Source: Psychrobacter proteolyticus (GTDB lineage Bacteria > Pseudomonadota > Gammaproteobacteria > Pseudomonadales > Moraxellaceae). From it: a stretch of DNA of 64,000 nt. Under the pieces are notes generated by a model, which saw only the letters and a program-made list of their open reading frames with translations, ran no database searches and had not been told where the DNA came from. Shown piece after piece: positions 1 through 9,439 of this stretch; the first letter of the stretch is position 1, and each line of letters starts with the position of its first letter. A program made the translations under genes and the position numbers. The stretch spans positions 291,946-355,945 of the forward strand of contig NZ_QLKS01000001.1 in NCBI RefSeq assembly GCF_003350005.1, read 5' to 3'.

Positions 1-446
1 TTAGCAAGGTCAATTAGACGACCAGGCGTCGCTACCAAGATATCAACGTATTGACGTTCAAGCTCGTGCTGCTGAGTTTCATAGTTAGTACCGCCCATAA
101 TACAAACACTATGTAGCGAAGTATATTTGGTTAATGCAATACAGTCGTCAAATATTTGCTGCGCCAGTTCGCGAGTTGGCGCCATGACCACAGCGCGCGG
201 CTCACCAAGATAGCGCTCTTCGTCATTGGTAAATGGACGCTTAAGCAAGGCTTCCATAATAGTCAGTAGAAAAGTCGCTGTTTTCCCTGTGCCCGTTTGC
301 GCTTGTCCAATAGCATCTTGATGTGCCAATGTATGCGGTAGTATCTTTGCTTGAATGGGCGTCAATTCAGTAAAGCCTAGATCACTTACTGCACGCAGGG
401 TCGCTGTTGAAAGTGGCAAATCAGTAAACGTTGTAAAATTGCTCAA
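1..446 (-). CDS. DEAD-box ATP-dependent RNA helicase, N-terminal part (cut by window edge)
   Basis: This is the first ~148 residues of a DEAD-box RNA helicase, an ATP-driven RNA unwinding enzyme; the rest lies beyond position 1. Translation of the minus strand shows the Q motif (FTELTPIQ), motif I (AQTGTGKT), motif Ia (APTRELAQQ), the GG motif (GGTNY) and motif Ib (VATPGRLIDL) in the right order. The DEAD box itself is outside the window. The likely start is a TTG at 446, preceded by an AAGGAT ribosome site, giving MSNFTTFTDLPL; no upstream ATG fits. The nearby cold-shock gene makes a cold-related role plausible, but that is inference. RhlB/RhlE-type subfamilies cannot be separated from this fragment. 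Confidence 0.93.
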   Translation of the reverse strand, partial: MSNFTTFTDLPLSTATLRAVSDLGFTELTPIQAKILPHTLAHQDAIGQAQTGTGKTATFLLTIMEALLKRPFTNDEERYLGEPRAVVMAPTRELAQQIFDDCIALTKYTSLHSVCIMGGTNYETQQHELERQYVDILVATPGRLIDLA

Positions 447-595
447 AAAAATATCCTTTTAAATGAATTGCTTGTATTTTATTAATTATAAATAGGTTCA
501 AAATCAACCTTTATAGTGTCAAATGTAGCGTTTAAACCGTAATCAGTAAGAGTAGCTTTATTAAGTCTGTGGAAAACCATCAGACATACAGGCAT

Positions 596-673
596 AAAAA
601 AAGCCAAGCCCAAATCCAATCCTACCAAATATGCTGCAGTTCACTCAACATAGGTAAGATAAGATGGGCTTGA
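596..673 (-). terminator. Rho-independent terminator of csp
   Basis: Read on the minus strand, an 8-bp stem (caagccca at 605-612 pairing with tgggcttg at 665-672) is followed by a run of seven T. It lies about 65 bases after the csp stop codon. The loop is long (about 50 nt). Confidence 0.6.
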
Positions 674-736
674 CTCAGTAGTATATCAGTAGTTTGTACA
701 GACATTATAACTAAACCGCTTTAATGTCTGAGTAAA

Positions 737-952
737 TTACTCTTCTATCTTTCTGACTTCTTCAGCTTGCAGACCTTTGTCACCTTCTACTACGCTGAAC
801 TCAACTTTTTCGCCATCCTTTAGAGAACGATAGCCATCACCCTGAATCGCGCGGAAATGGACAAAAATATCTTCTCCGCTGTCACGTTGAATGAAACCAA
901 AGCCTTTTGAGTCATTAAACCACTTAACGATACCTTGCTCACGAGCTGACAT
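737..952 (-). CDS. Cold-shock protein, CspA family
   Basis: A 71-residue single cold-shock domain: a small OB-fold that binds single-stranded RNA and DNA and melts RNA structure. Both RNA-binding motifs are visible, KGFGFI (RNP1, residues about 16-21) and DIFVHF (RNP2, about 28-33), after the usual [14 protein letters not shown] opening. Length is normal for the family. An AGGAAG ribosome site precedes the ATG. The gene has more than 400 bases of non-coding DNA upstream, in keeping with the long structured leaders of cold-inducible csp genes. Which paralogue it is, and whether it is cold-induced, cannot be told from sequence. Confidence 0.95.
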   Translation of the reverse strand: MSAREQGIVKWFNDSKGFGFIQRDSGEDIFVHFRAIQGDGYRSLKDGEKVEFSVVEGDKGLQAEEVRKIEE

Positions 953-1395
953 AATATTACTTCCTAAAAAAGTCCGCTTAGCCCTAGCTTCCTTTGCGAC
1001 ATTGCATATAAACAGGGTCTAAGATTATGAAATCGAAAATTAAGAGTATTACTACTCTACTTACCATCATATATAGTGCTTTAATTACCTACATAGTGCT
1101 TCCATAACGAATTCGCCAAACGCACTTATCGTCATGAAATTTGATGATAGCAACAAACTTGCAATATTTATTGCATAAAAAATATCATAGCACGGGTTTT
1201 TAGCAACATAAAGACTTTTAATATGCTTTTTGACATCTAAATAATTTTTTAAACAAATTTTTATAACCTAGCTGGCAAGCTGTTATGATAAAGAGCAAAA
1301 TGCGTTGAAGCTGGTTTAGTCCGGTGACTCGCACCTTAGATTATTCTTATATTATAATAAATTATTAACATCGCTCAATAGTTACCGAGACCATT
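953..1395. other. Divergent intergenic region: csp leader and aroQ upstream DNA
   Basis: This 443-base stretch separates the divergent csp and aroQ genes. No ORF with coding character is visible. The half next to csp probably holds a long 5' untranslated leader (see the promoter candidate at 1184-1212). The aroQ side is AT-rich and shows no clear sigma-70 promoter that I would defend. Confidence 0.5.
1184..1212 (-). promoter_or_regulatory. Candidate csp promoter with extended -10
   Basis: On the minus strand a TATGAT box (plus-strand 1184-1189) has the extended -10 dinucleotide TG one base upstream, and a weak TTTATG -35 seventeen bases further up. Transcription from here would give a leader of about 220 nt before the csp ATG, within the range for cold-shock leaders. 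This is a motif match by eye only. Confidence 0.4.
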
Positions 1396-1932
1396 ATGAC
1401 CTCCTCTACTCCGTCAAAAACAGCCGAACAATCGACTAACGAAAATTCAAACCAAATACTGACTCATAAATTACTACTGGTAAACGGCGTAAATCTAAAT
1501 TTACTAGGCAAGCGGGAACCGCATATTTATGGTCATACGACACTTTCTGATATAGAAAAGCAACTAGTTGAGCGCGCGGCACGCCACGGTATAGAGTTAA
1601 TATGCATACAGTCCAACCATGAAGGTAAGCTAGTAGACGACATTCAACATCATGGATTATTGGCGGACAAATCTGCCCAAGTCGATGCTATCATTATCAA
1701 CCCGGCTGCATTTACGCATACTTCAGTGGCTCTACGCGACGCGCTATTGGCTACCCAAAAGCCATTTATAGAAGTACATTTATCCAATGTTCATGCCCGT
1801 GAGCCTTTCCGTCATCATTCATATTTAAGTGATGTTGCGGTCGGTGTCATTTGCGGCTTGGGACAATTGGGCTATCAAATGGCGCTTGATTACTGGTTGA
1901 GCAATATGTATGCAGTTGACAGAAACAAATGA
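1396..1932 (+). CDS. aroQ: 3-dehydroquinate dehydratase, type II
   Basis: Catalyses dehydration of 3-dehydroquinate to 3-dehydroshikimate, step three of the shikimate pathway, in the cytosol as a dodecamer in known members. Family signatures are all present: [14 protein letters not shown] (residues 33-46, catalytic Tyr45 and Arg40), SNHEG (73-77), NPAAFTHTS (102-110) and [17 protein letters not shown] (126-142, catalytic His128). The protein is 178 residues, about 25 longer than usual, because of a polar N-terminal extension with no in-frame internal Met near the conserved start. The usually invariant Pro of NGPNLN is Val here (NGVNLN, residue 32). It stands alone, unlinked to other aro genes except the DAHP synthase 36 kb away. 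Confidence 0.96.
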   Translation: MTSSTPSKTAEQSTNENSNQILTHKLLLVNGVNLNLLGKREPHIYGHTTLSDIEKQLVERAARHGIELICIQSNHEGKLVDDIQHHGLLADKSAQVDAIIINPAAFTHTSVALRDALLATQKPFIEVHLSNVHAREPFRHHSYLSDVAVGVICGLGQLGYQMALDYWLSNMYAVDRNK

Positions 1933-2055
1933 TGTGACTGCGCTTACTTTTTTATAAATGATTACTCGCGTCTTCACACATTAGTCAAACAGTAATCTTG
2001 CAATTAAAATAATAGAATTACGACTGAGCAAACAACCCATTATACGGTGACATGA

Positions 2056-3357
2056 ATGGCAAAATCGTCCGGAAAACGCTTTATGAAACTCGCTGGCATG
2101 ACAGCAAGTATTGCTGGCAAAGCCGCTAAAAACTCATTTAAGCATCTCTCAAGTGACGAAGAAAAACGTCTGCAAGCTCGCTCAGATCTGATGCAAGACG
2201 TGGGCGTTCAAATTGCCGAAACGTTGGGTGAGATGAAAGGCGCAGTGATGAAAGTCGGACAGATTGCTTCACAATATAAAGATGTGTTTCCGCCTGAGGT
2301 AGCGTCAGCGCTCGAAAAGCTACAGAAAGATGCGCCGCCAATGCCGTATGCGCAGATACAAGCCCAAGTTGAACGCGAGCTAAAAGCGCCTATCTTAGAG
2401 TTATTCAGCGAGTTTGAAGAGACACCTTTTGCCGCAGCATCCATTGGACAAGTGCATAAAGCGACTTTGCCATCGGGACAAAAAGTGGTGGTCAAAGTCC
2501 AGTATCCTGATGTCGATGAAAACTGTGATAGCGATCTCAAACAAGTACGTATGGCATTAAAAATCGCTGGCGTGCTCAATATGAGTAAGCAACTACAAGA
2601 GCAGCTTTTTAATGAGATTCGTCAGAGTCTGCACGATGAATTGGACTATGCTAAAGAAGCTCATAACTTACGAGTATTCGGCGCCTTTCATGCAGAAGAT
2701 GAAGGCCTTATTATTCCCAAAGTGATTAGTAGCCACTCTTCTAGACGGATTTTAACGTTGACCGAAGAGATGGGAGAGACATTAACTGTCGCCGCGACGT
2801 GGGATAATGACGTCAAACAAAAAATAGCAGAGCGTTTATTTCATTTTACCGCAGGCCAGCTGTTTGGGTTGTACCGTATGCACTGCGACCCTCATCCAGG
2901 TAACTTTGCGTTCCGTCATGATGGCAGTGTCGTGGCTTATGACTTTGGCGGTATTCGCAGCTATAGCGATAGCGAAGTGCAGCTATTCAAACGCTTTGTC
3001 AAACATGCACTAAGAGGTGACGTCACTGCACTTGAACAAGATTTAATCGCACTAGATATTCGCCGCGAAGATGATAAGAACATCCCTGGTGAATTTTATG
3101 AAAAGTGGCTATTTATCGGACTCAAACCTTTATCCATTAGCCCGTATCAAGAAGGCGCATTTGATTTTGGGAGTAGCCAAGTACATCACGAGGCCATTGC
3201 ACAGATGCGTACATCTTTAAAGTACTTCGGTCAGTTTCAACCCTCAGCTACCACTATGATGCTAGACCGTACTGTATCAGGACAATACTGGAATCTGGTC
3301 AATCTAGGCGTCGAGATCGACCTGTCACCACTGGTTGATGAATATATAGATGCGTAA
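2056..3357 (+). CDS. UbiB/ABC1 (AarF)-family atypical kinase
   Basis: A 433-residue member of the UbiB/ADCK/ABC1 kinase-like family. Landmarks: the invariant KxGQ motif (KVGQ, 66-69), the Ala-rich loop replacing the Gly-rich loop (AAASIGQV, 126-133), the ATP-site lysine in VVVKVQYP (144-151), the catalytic DPHPGN (278-283) and the metal-binding DFG (296-298). UbiB members support ubiquinone synthesis. This one lacks the two C-terminal membrane helices of E. coli UbiB and matches the soluble AarF-like group, so a ubiquinone role is only possible. It starts 123 bases after aroQ and converges with the K+ channel gene. No ubi genes are nearby. Confidence 0.9.
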   Translation: MAKSSGKRFMKLAGMTASIAGKAAKNSFKHLSSDEEKRLQARSDLMQDVGVQIAETLGEMKGAVMKVGQIASQYKDVFPPEVASALEKLQKDAPPMPYAQIQAQVERELKAPILELFSEFEETPFAAASIGQVHKATLPSGQKVVVKVQYPDVDENCDSDLKQVRMALKIAGVLNMSKQLQEQLFNEIRQSLHDELDYAKEAHNLRVFGAFHAEDEGLIIPKVISSHSSRRILTLTEEMGETLTVAATWDNDVKQKIAERLFHFTAGQLFGLYRMHCDPHPGNFAFRHDGSVVAYDFGGIRSYSDSEVQLFKRFVKHALRGDVTALEQDLIALDIRREDDKNIPGEFYEKWLFIGLKPLSISPYQEGAFDFGSSQVHHEAIAQMRTSLKYFGQFQPSATTMMLDRTVSGQYWNLVNLGVEIDLSPLVDEYIDA

Positions 3358-3390
3358 TATATCCATGTACTGTCACGATTAAATCTATCT

Positions 3391-4221
3391 TTAGATATGT
3401 AGCGCGTGACCACAACGATCGCAAAAGTCTGCCCCTACTGCATGGCCGAACTTACCACAGTTTGGACAAGTCACTGGGTTGAGCTGCGGACGCATATTAC
3501 GTGCTAACTCTGACGTAAAAATACCTGTTGGTACAGCAATAATCGAATAACCGGTGATCATGACCATGGTTGCAATTGCTTGGCCGAGCGGTGTTTTGGG
3601 TGACATATCACCGTAGCCTACTGTCGTCATTGTGACAACTGCCCAGTAGATAGACAATGGAATACTGGTAAATCCGTTTTCCGGCCCTTCTACCACATAA
3701 ATAATTGAACCAAAGATGGTTACCAATAATACAAGCGATAAGAAAAAGACCGTGATTTTCTGCTGACTGGTTTTTAATGCAGAAGCCAAGAACCCAGCCT
3801 GCTGCATATAGGCTTTGAGTTTAAGAACACGGAACACACGTAAAATACGTAATACCCGTATCACGAGTAGATACTGCACGCCCACAAACATGAGGCTCAA
3901 ATAACTTGGCAATACAGACAGTAAGTCTACTATCCCAAAGAAACTAAAAGCATAGCGTAAGCGGTTGGGTGCTGAAAACAGCCTTAACGCATACTCAATG
4001 GTAAACAAAATGGTAAAAAACCACTCTGCATAAAAGAACAACGTGCCATACTGCAAACGCATATATAGCACACTATCAAGCATGACGACGGCCACACTGG
4101 CTAAAATTGCAATCAGCAATACAATATCAAAGAGCTTACCCAGACGAGTATCTGTGCCTTCAATAATGATATGCGTACGGTTACGCAAGTGTGTAAGAGC
4201 TTCGGCGGTTGGTTGCTTCAT
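3391..4221 (-). CDS. Voltage-gated potassium channel-like protein with C-terminal zinc ribbon
   Basis: A 276-residue six-helix ion channel subunit. Helices S1-S6 can be traced from about residue 30 to 240. S4 carries regularly spaced arginines (RVLRILRVFRVLKLK, 122-136). The pore filter is TTVGYGD (199-205), the K+ selectivity signature. After S6 the chain ends in a four-cysteine zinc ribbon (C252, C255, C267, C270; CPNCG...CDRCG) rather than an RCK or cyclic-nucleotide domain. The ribbon may be a cytoplasmic assembly or sensing module; this is inference. The gene converges on the kinase gene with only 33 bases between stops, and no terminator is evident there. Confidence 0.93.
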   Translation of the reverse strand: MKQPTAEALTHLRNRTHIIIEGTDTRLGKLFDIVLLIAILASVAVVMLDSVLYMRLQYGTLFFYAEWFFTILFTIEYALRLFSAPNRLRYAFSFFGIVDLLSVLPSYLSLMFVGVQYLLVIRVLRILRVFRVLKLKAYMQQAGFLASALKTSQQKITVFFLSLVLLVTIFGSIIYVVEGPENGFTSIPLSIYWAVVTMTTVGYGDMSPKTPLGQAIATMVMITGYSIIAVPTGIFTSELARNMRPQLNPVTCPNCGKFGHAVGADFCDRCGHALHI

Positions 4222-4538
4222 AGAATCAGTACTTTATAAAATCAATGGCTTGATAGCACGCAATGACTTAAAATGTGATGGATAAGGGCAAGTTGGTCAA
4301 AATAGCTAAAACTGGTTTATAATATCGCTCACCTATCACAGTGAATACAATCTATAAGTTGCCACAGTGTAGCAAAAAAGCACTCTCAACAACATACAAA
4401 TCGTTAACGTGCCAGTAGCGCTACTACCTCAAATAGACAAAGTAATGATAGTATAAAATCAGGCAATCAGATACCGAAGGTTGTTGTTGATCACTCTTTT
4501 TACCCATAAAAATAGTACGTAGAACTTAAGGATGTTAT
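4222..4538. other. Divergent intergenic region between the K+ channel gene and yebC
   Basis: 317 bases of AT-rich non-coding DNA. It must hold promoters for both divergent genes, but I cannot pick them with confidence. No hairpin or repeat stands out. Confidence 0.4.
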
Positions 4539-5288
4539 ATGGCAGGCCATTCAAAATGGGCAAATATTAAACACCGTAAAGCCCGTCAGGATGCAGTAAG
4601 GGGTAAGATATTTACCAAAATTATTCGTGAAATCGTTTCAGCTGCCAAACAAGGCGATCCCGATCCTGACAAAAACCCACGCTTACGTGCCGTTATCGAA
4701 AAAGCTCTATCCGTCAATATGACGCGCGACACGATTAATCGTGCTGTCGACCGTGGTACAGGCGGCGGCGATAACGAGAATATGGAAGAAGTCAGTTACG
4801 AAGGCTACGGTGTCGGTGGTGTGGCTGTATTGGTCGAAACCATGACTGATAACCTTAACCGTACTGTCAGCGAAGTACGTCATGCTTTTACCAAGAATGA
4901 TGGTAATCTTGGCACATCAGGCTCAGTGGCGTATCTATTCACCAAACGTGGCGAAATCGCTTTTAACGATGTCAGCTTAGAAGATGAGGTCATGCTCGTT
5001 GCACTAGATGCGGGCGCCGTTGATATCGAAAATGATGGCGAAAGCTTACTCGTTATCACTGAATGGGAAAGTTTTGGTCAAGTCCAAGATGCCCTTAATG
5101 CGGCTGGTCTTATTTCTGACAACGCCGAGGTCACTATGTCACCATCTACCACGGCTGAGATCGACAATGTCGATGATGCTGAAAAGATCATAAAGATGAT
5201 TGATATGCTAGAAGATGCTGATGATGTGCAAGAGGTTTATACTAACGTGAACTTCTCTGCTGACGTCATGGCTCAGCTTGAAGCATAA
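4539..5288 (+). CDS. YebC/PmpR-family protein (TACO1 family)
   Basis: A 249-residue full-length member of the YebC family, opening with the diagnostic [28 protein letters not shown]. The family was long annotated as transcriptional regulators (PmpR in Pseudomonas). The mitochondrial homologue TACO1, and more recently bacterial YebC proteins, act in translation, relieving ribosome stalling. The central [25 protein letters not shown] and the acidic C-terminal region are typical. In E. coli it precedes ruvC; here no ruv genes are near. An AAGGAT ribosome site precedes the ATG, and a terminator follows directly. Confidence 0.95.
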   Translation: MAGHSKWANIKHRKARQDAVRGKIFTKIIREIVSAAKQGDPDPDKNPRLRAVIEKALSVNMTRDTINRAVDRGTGGGDNENMEEVSYEGYGVGGVAVLVETMTDNLNRTVSEVRHAFTKNDGNLGTSGSVAYLFTKRGEIAFNDVSLEDEVMLVALDAGAVDIENDGESLLVITEWESFGQVQDALNAAGLISDNAEVTMSPSTTAEIDNVDDAEKIIKMIDMLEDADDVQEVYTNVNFSADVMAQLEA

Positions 5289-5306
5289 GCGTATTAATTG
5301 TTCAGT

Positions 5307-5345
5307 AAAAAGGGCCAGATACTAAAAGTATTTGGCCCTTTTTTA
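5307..5345. terminator. Bidirectional rho-independent terminator between yebC and ogt
   Basis: Seventeen-base arms (5307-5323 and 5327-5343) with one G-T wobble and a 3-nt loop. A-rich and T-rich flanks allow termination in both directions. It lies between two convergent genes. Confidence 0.88.
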
Positions 5346-5362
5346 TTAAGATAGATTTAGTT

Positions 5363-5929
5363 TTACGTCCAACTTCCTTCTAATGCTAGTAAATACTCTT
5401 TTTTATCTAGCCCGCCTGTATAGCCACCGAGCTTACCATTACTAGCAATGACTCGATGACAAGGAACGATGATACTAAAAGGATTTTTACCATTAGCCTG
5501 CGCAACCGCACGGAATCCCTTTGGACTGTTGACACGCTGCGCAAGTGTGGCATAGCTGATGGTTTCTCCATACTCAATACCTTGTAGTGCCTGCCACACT
5601 CTTTGCTGAAACTCAGTACCCATAGAGAAGTCTAGAGGTAAGTCCAACGTCTTACGTTTACCATCAGCATAGTCTTTGAGTTGGAATATCGTTTCAATTA
5701 ATAACGCTTGAACAGGTTCATTCATGCTTAGGCTATTTCTATCTATAAAAGTAAAGTCTTCATCTGTCAGGCCATAGTACTTTTTAAGTTTGGGTACAGA
5801 TTTTGAGCTATGCCATGAGTTACCTGCCAGCAGCCAGTTGGCTTCAACAAGCATAGACTGACCATGCTCATTGACACGAGCAATTAGCGTTAATCGATAT
5901 GACCCAAAGGCTGCGGTGGTAACTATCAT
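5363..5929 (-). CDS. ogt: Methylated-DNA--protein-cysteine S-methyltransferase
   Basis: Suicide repair protein that moves the alkyl group from O6-alkylguanine (or O4-alkylthymine) to its own cysteine. The active site IVPCHRVI is at 154-161 with acceptor Cys157. The preceding helix-turn-helix region holds the Arg finger (GFRAVAQANGKNP, 138-150), and the tail GGYTGGLDKKEYLLALE (168-184) is canonical. At 188 residues it has the Ogt layout without the AdaA regulatory domain. It lies 54 bases downstream of ftsY on the same strand and could be cotranscribed. Ogt versus AdaB naming is not decisive. Confidence 0.92.
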   Translation of the reverse strand: MIVTTAAFGSYRLTLIARVNEHGQSMLVEANWLLAGNSWHSSKSVPKLKKYYGLTDEDFTFIDRNSLSMNEPVQALLIETIFQLKDYADGKRKTLDLPLDFSMGTEFQQRVWQALQGIEYGETISYATLAQRVNSPKGFRAVAQANGKNPFSIIVPCHRVIASNGKLGGYTGGLDKKEYLLALEGSWT

Positions 5930-5983
5930 AGCGTCTACTTCCCTATTATCTTAAAAATGATTTACCAATTAAAACTGGCTCTC

Positions 5984-7366
5984 TTATTCTTTATCGTCGG
6001 TCTCGAATAAGGCAGCGACAAATTGCTTCGGACTAAAAGAACGTAAGTCATCAATCGACTCACCCACACCAATATAGCGGATCGGTACATCTGTCGTTTC
6101 GGCAATATTAAACACCACGCCACCTTTAGCAGTACCATCTAGTTTGGTAATAGTGATGCCTGTCAGCGGCACAACTTTATTAAACAGTTCGACTTGGTTG
6201 ATAGCATTTTGACCCGTGCCAGCATCCAGTACAATCATACCTTCATGCGGAGCACTTGGATCCGCTTTACGCATGACACGTACGACTTTCTCTAACTCTG
6301 CCATCAAATGTGTCTTGTTTTGCAGACGTCCAGCAGTATCGGCGATGAGCACATCGATATTTTTTGCTTTGGCTGACTGCATCGCATCAAAAATGACAGA
6401 AGCGCTGTCAGAACCATGACCTTGCGCCACAACTGGAATATGATTACGCTCGCCCCAAATCTGTAGCTGCTCAGTAGCTGCCGCACGGAACGTATCACCC
6501 GCTGCCAGCATAACTGATTTACCTTCACCCTGTAGACGCTTGGCAAGCTTACCAATCGTTGTGGTTTTCCCCACCCCATTAACACCTACTACCAATATAA
6601 CAAATGGCTTTTTGCTAGTATCAATCACCAATGGCTCAACTTTTGGCGTTAGGATATCAACCAACTCACTTTGCAATGCTTTATATAGAGAATGTGCATA
6701 AATCAAGTCACCACGATCTGTCTGCTCAGTAAGGCTCTTGATGATACGGTTCGTCGCGTTGACGCCAATATCGGCTACCAATAGCTGATCTTCAACTTCT
6801 TCTAATAGCTCGTCATCAATCTCTTTACCACCGATTAAGATACTGACCATGCCTTCGGCTAAGTTTTTGCGTGACTTACTGAGGCCCGTTTTCATACGGT
6901 TGAACCAGCTGCCTTTCTTCTTATTTTCTTCAGTCTCTTGTGACTCTGTAGCGGACTCTTTTGCAGTATCTGCCTGTACGTCGCTGTTAGCCACTGGGTT
7001 TACGCTTGGCGTATCACCCAATTGTTCTTGCAACGGCATAGCGGGAATGGTTGACGCAGTATTAGTTTGACTTGTAGCGGCGGCTGTCTCTTTAGCGCTT
7101 GAAAAGCTTTCAGAATTACCTTTAGGGACATTATGCTCTTCTGTCATGACAATTGGCGTCGCCAAAGCAATATTTTCTGCAGCATCATTGCTAGAGACGT
7201 CCTGGTTTACCGTACTGTCCTTTTGTGGCGCAATACTCTCTGTCTCATCAATAATGGGCACAGATTGCACTGGTAGACTGGGTAAGGTAATATCATCGTC
7301 ATCTAAGTCGTCAAGACCAGCATCAAGGTTAATGACTACGCGGTTGCTATTGTTTGGGTTGTTCAT
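5984..7366 (-). CDS. ftsY: Signal recognition particle receptor FtsY
   Basis: Membrane-associated SRP receptor GTPase that docks SRP-ribosome complexes for cotranslational membrane insertion. Residues 1-150 form the acidic, low-complexity A domain, typically variable. KKKGSWFNRMKTGLSKSRKNL (150-170) is the lipid-binding junction to the NG domain. GTPase motifs: G1 GVNGVGKTTT (261-270), DTFRAAATEQL (291-301), G3 DTAGR (343-347), G4 TKLDG (407-411), then GTAKGG. At 460 residues the length is normal. The start gives MNNPNNSNRVVINLD. The gene is followed by ogt. Its partner ffh is not in this window. Confidence 0.97.
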   Translation of the reverse strand: MNNPNNSNRVVINLDAGLDDLDDDDITLPSLPVQSVPIIDETESIAPQKDSTVNQDVSSNDAAENIALATPIVMTEEHNVPKGNSESFSSAKETAAATSQTNTASTIPAMPLQEQLGDTPSVNPVANSDVQADTAKESATESQETEENKKKGSWFNRMKTGLSKSRKNLAEGMVSILIGGKEIDDELLEEVEDQLLVADIGVNATNRIIKSLTEQTDRGDLIYAHSLYKALQSELVDILTPKVEPLVIDTSKKPFVILVVGVNGVGKTTTIGKLAKRLQGEGKSVMLAAGDTFRAAATEQLQIWGERNHIPVVAQGHGSDSASVIFDAMQSAKAKNIDVLIADTAGRLQNKTHLMAELEKVVRVMRKADPSAPHEGMIVLDAGTGQNAINQVELFNKVVPLTGITITKLDGTAKGGVVFNIAETTDVPIRYIGVGESIDDLRSFSPKQFVAALFETDDKE

Positions 7367-7660
7367 AAGTTTGCCCTAAAAGTTATCACGATTAATTATT
7401 TGTTTATTGTTAATGGATTTGCATATTGTCATCTGGCTACGAGCGACATAATATCTAGTTTTGACCTATTTTAGCATAATTCAAGTCATGCTCAGCCCTT
7501 ACCCTATTAGACTATCGTCAAAATTTATCTGTTTAAAAAATCACTCGATGATTTGAGAAAGTTTTGCTTAAGGTTTGGACACAAAATTCTGACCTGTTAC
7601 TTGTCAGACTTCGCCTACTCTACCAAGACTTATTCGATAAATACTTATTAGGAATCCGTT

Positions 7661-7810
7661 ATGTCATTACTCTCTAAGCACTACAAAAAAATCAGCAGCA
7701 TCAGTGTGGCTGCTTTATTAACGACGACTATATTGGTGACAGGTTGCACCACGACGCAAGAGTTTAGACCGACTGCTAGCGTTATGGTTGGTGCTCAGAC
7801 TTCTTTGTAA
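7661..7810 (+). CDS. Small lipoprotein, 49 residues
   Basis: A short ORF reads MSLLSKHYKKISSISVAALL, then a hydrophobic stretch, then the lipobox LVTGC at about residues 27-31, then CTTTQEFRPTASVMVGAQTSL. The basic n-region, hydrophobic h-region and lipobox make a lipoprotein signal likely. The mature peptide would be under 20 residues. It lies 65 bases upstream of the M16 peptidase gene on the same strand. Resembles unnamed very short lipoproteins seen in Moraxellaceae; function unknown. Confidence 0.6.
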   Translation: MSLLSKHYKKISSISVAALLTTTILVTGCTTTQEFRPTASVMVGAQTSL

Positions 7811-7875
7811 TGTCTTCTATCACTATGATTAGCATTTAATTCTTCTATTATTATTCTATATAAGTAGACCATACC

Positions 7876-9372
7876 ATGCCATTGTCTTTACCTATAGCAG
7901 CTGCGCCATTACGCATGGCTTGTGCCTTAGCAGTAGCAGCGTCACTTACTGCGTGTCAAACCAACACGATGCCTACTAATTCTGCAACCGCGACAAGCTC
8001 AATCACAACAGATAGCTTGGCTCAAAACATATCAGATGAGAATAAAACGAGCAAAGACACAAAGCCGTCTGAGTTGACAATGGACATGTCAGGTCGACAT
8101 GAATACCAATTAGAAAATGGTCTAAAAGTCGTCATAAAAGAAGACCACCGTGCCCCAATCGCTATGACACAAATCTGGTACCGAGTGGGCTCGGCAGATG
8201 AGCCTCTTGATAAAGGTGGTATCTCTCATTTACTCGAGCACATGATGTTTAAGGGCACGACCAATGTCTCTAGTGATGATTATGAGCGGCTAATTGCTAA
8301 GTTTGGCGGCGTCAACAATGCCTTTACCAGTTATGACTATACAGGATACTACGAGCTATTCCCTGCCAATCGTATGCCGTTAGCGCTGGAGCTTGAAGCA
8401 GATCGCATGAAAAACCTTATATTCGATGGCAAAGAATTTGCCAAAGAGCATCAAGTGGTCATGGAAGAGCGCCGCCAACGTACTGATGACAATCCGCTTG
8501 CCAAAGCGTATGAGTCATTTCGTCTGCTGGCCTTACCTGACAGCCCAAAAGGCGAATCTGTCATTGGGCCTATGAACGAGCTAGAATCGATTAAACTTTC
8601 AGATTTAAAAGACTGGTATAAGACATGGTATGCACCAAATAATGCGACATTAGTCATCGTCGGCGACGTGCAACCACAAGAAGTACTTACTCAAGTCAAG
8701 CGTTACTTTGGTGATTTAGAAAAAAGCAACCTACCCAAACGTACCTCTGTAACTCAAAAAGGCTTCCGTGGTTATCAAAAGGTAGACTCTGAGCAAGCCG
8801 TTCAAGTGCCCGTTCTACTGATGGGTTACAACGTGCCAAGCCTTGCCACGGCAGGCTCAAACAATGAAAAACAAGCTTATGCCCTGTCACTTGCGCAAGA
8901 TGTGCTCGATGGCGGCTTATCTGCACGCTTAGAAAGTCGATTGATACGTGAGCAAGGTATATTGACGACGGTTGGTACTTCTTACGACTTGCTAGATCGC
9001 GGTGATGGGCTGTTTTTGATTCAAGCAACACCGCGTGAAGGCGTTAGCTTAGAGCAAGCACAACAAGCCATAACCTCAGAAATAGAAAAGTTAAAAACCG
9101 ATCCTATTGCCGATGACGAAATCAGTCGTGCCAAGACCAATACGGTTACTGGTTTGATCTATGCGCAAGACAGCATGGAAGGACAAGCACGTATGATAGG
9201 CTCGTTACAATCTATCGGTCTAGATGACAGACTGCTTGCTAAACTGCCAACTAAGCTCGACGGTATCAGTGTGGCTGACATTCAGGCTGCTAGTAAAAAG
9301 TATTTGGTCAAAGACAACTTAACGGTGATGCATGTCGTGCCACCTAAAGATAATAAAACTCCAGCAAAATAG
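7876..9372 (+). CDS. M16-family zinc peptidase, catalytic subunit-like lipoprotein
   Basis: A 498-residue pitrilysin-family (M16) protease. The inverted zinc motif HxxEH is intact (H118-L-L-E121-H122) with the distal glutamate ligand in VMEERRQRTDDNP (about E198). The N-terminus has a signal with lipobox LTAC (24-27), so it is probably anchored at the membrane on the periplasmic side. The following gene encodes a second M16 protein without the zinc motif, the usual arrangement of bacterial alpha/beta M16 pairs such as the mitochondrial-processing-peptidase-like proteases. Substrates are unknown; degradation of periplasmic or imported peptides is the usual assumption. Confidence 0.93.
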   Translation: MPLSLPIAAAPLRMACALAVAASLTACQTNTMPTNSATATSSITTDSLAQNISDENKTSKDTKPSELTMDMSGRHEYQLENGLKVVIKEDHRAPIAMTQIWYRVGSADEPLDKGGISHLLEHMMFKGTTNVSSDDYERLIAKFGGVNNAFTSYDYTGYYELFPANRMPLALELEADRMKNLIFDGKEFAKEHQVVMEERRQRTDDNPLAKAYESFRLLALPDSPKGESVIGPMNELESIKLSDLKDWYKTWYAPNNATLVIVGDVQPQEVLTQVKRYFGDLEKSNLPKRTSVTQKGFRGYQKVDSEQAVQVPVLLMGYNVPSLATAGSNNEKQAYALSLAQDVLDGGLSARLESRLIREQGILTTVGTSYDLLDRGDGLFLIQATPREGVSLEQAQQAITSEIEKLKTDPIADDEISRAKTNTVTGLIYAQDSMEGQARMIGSLQSIGLDDRLLAKLPTKLDGISVADIQAASKKYLVKDNLTVMHVVPPKDNKTPAK

Positions 9373-9439
9373 TAGCTACCTATTATCAAACGTCTCATAA
9401 AAATGGCCATAACACCGTATTCTTAATAAGAAGAAACTC

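Noticed and set aside
2208..2579. Minus-strand open frame inside the UbiB-like kinase gene
   Set aside because: It fully overlaps a strongly conserved gene and its translation shows no family features.
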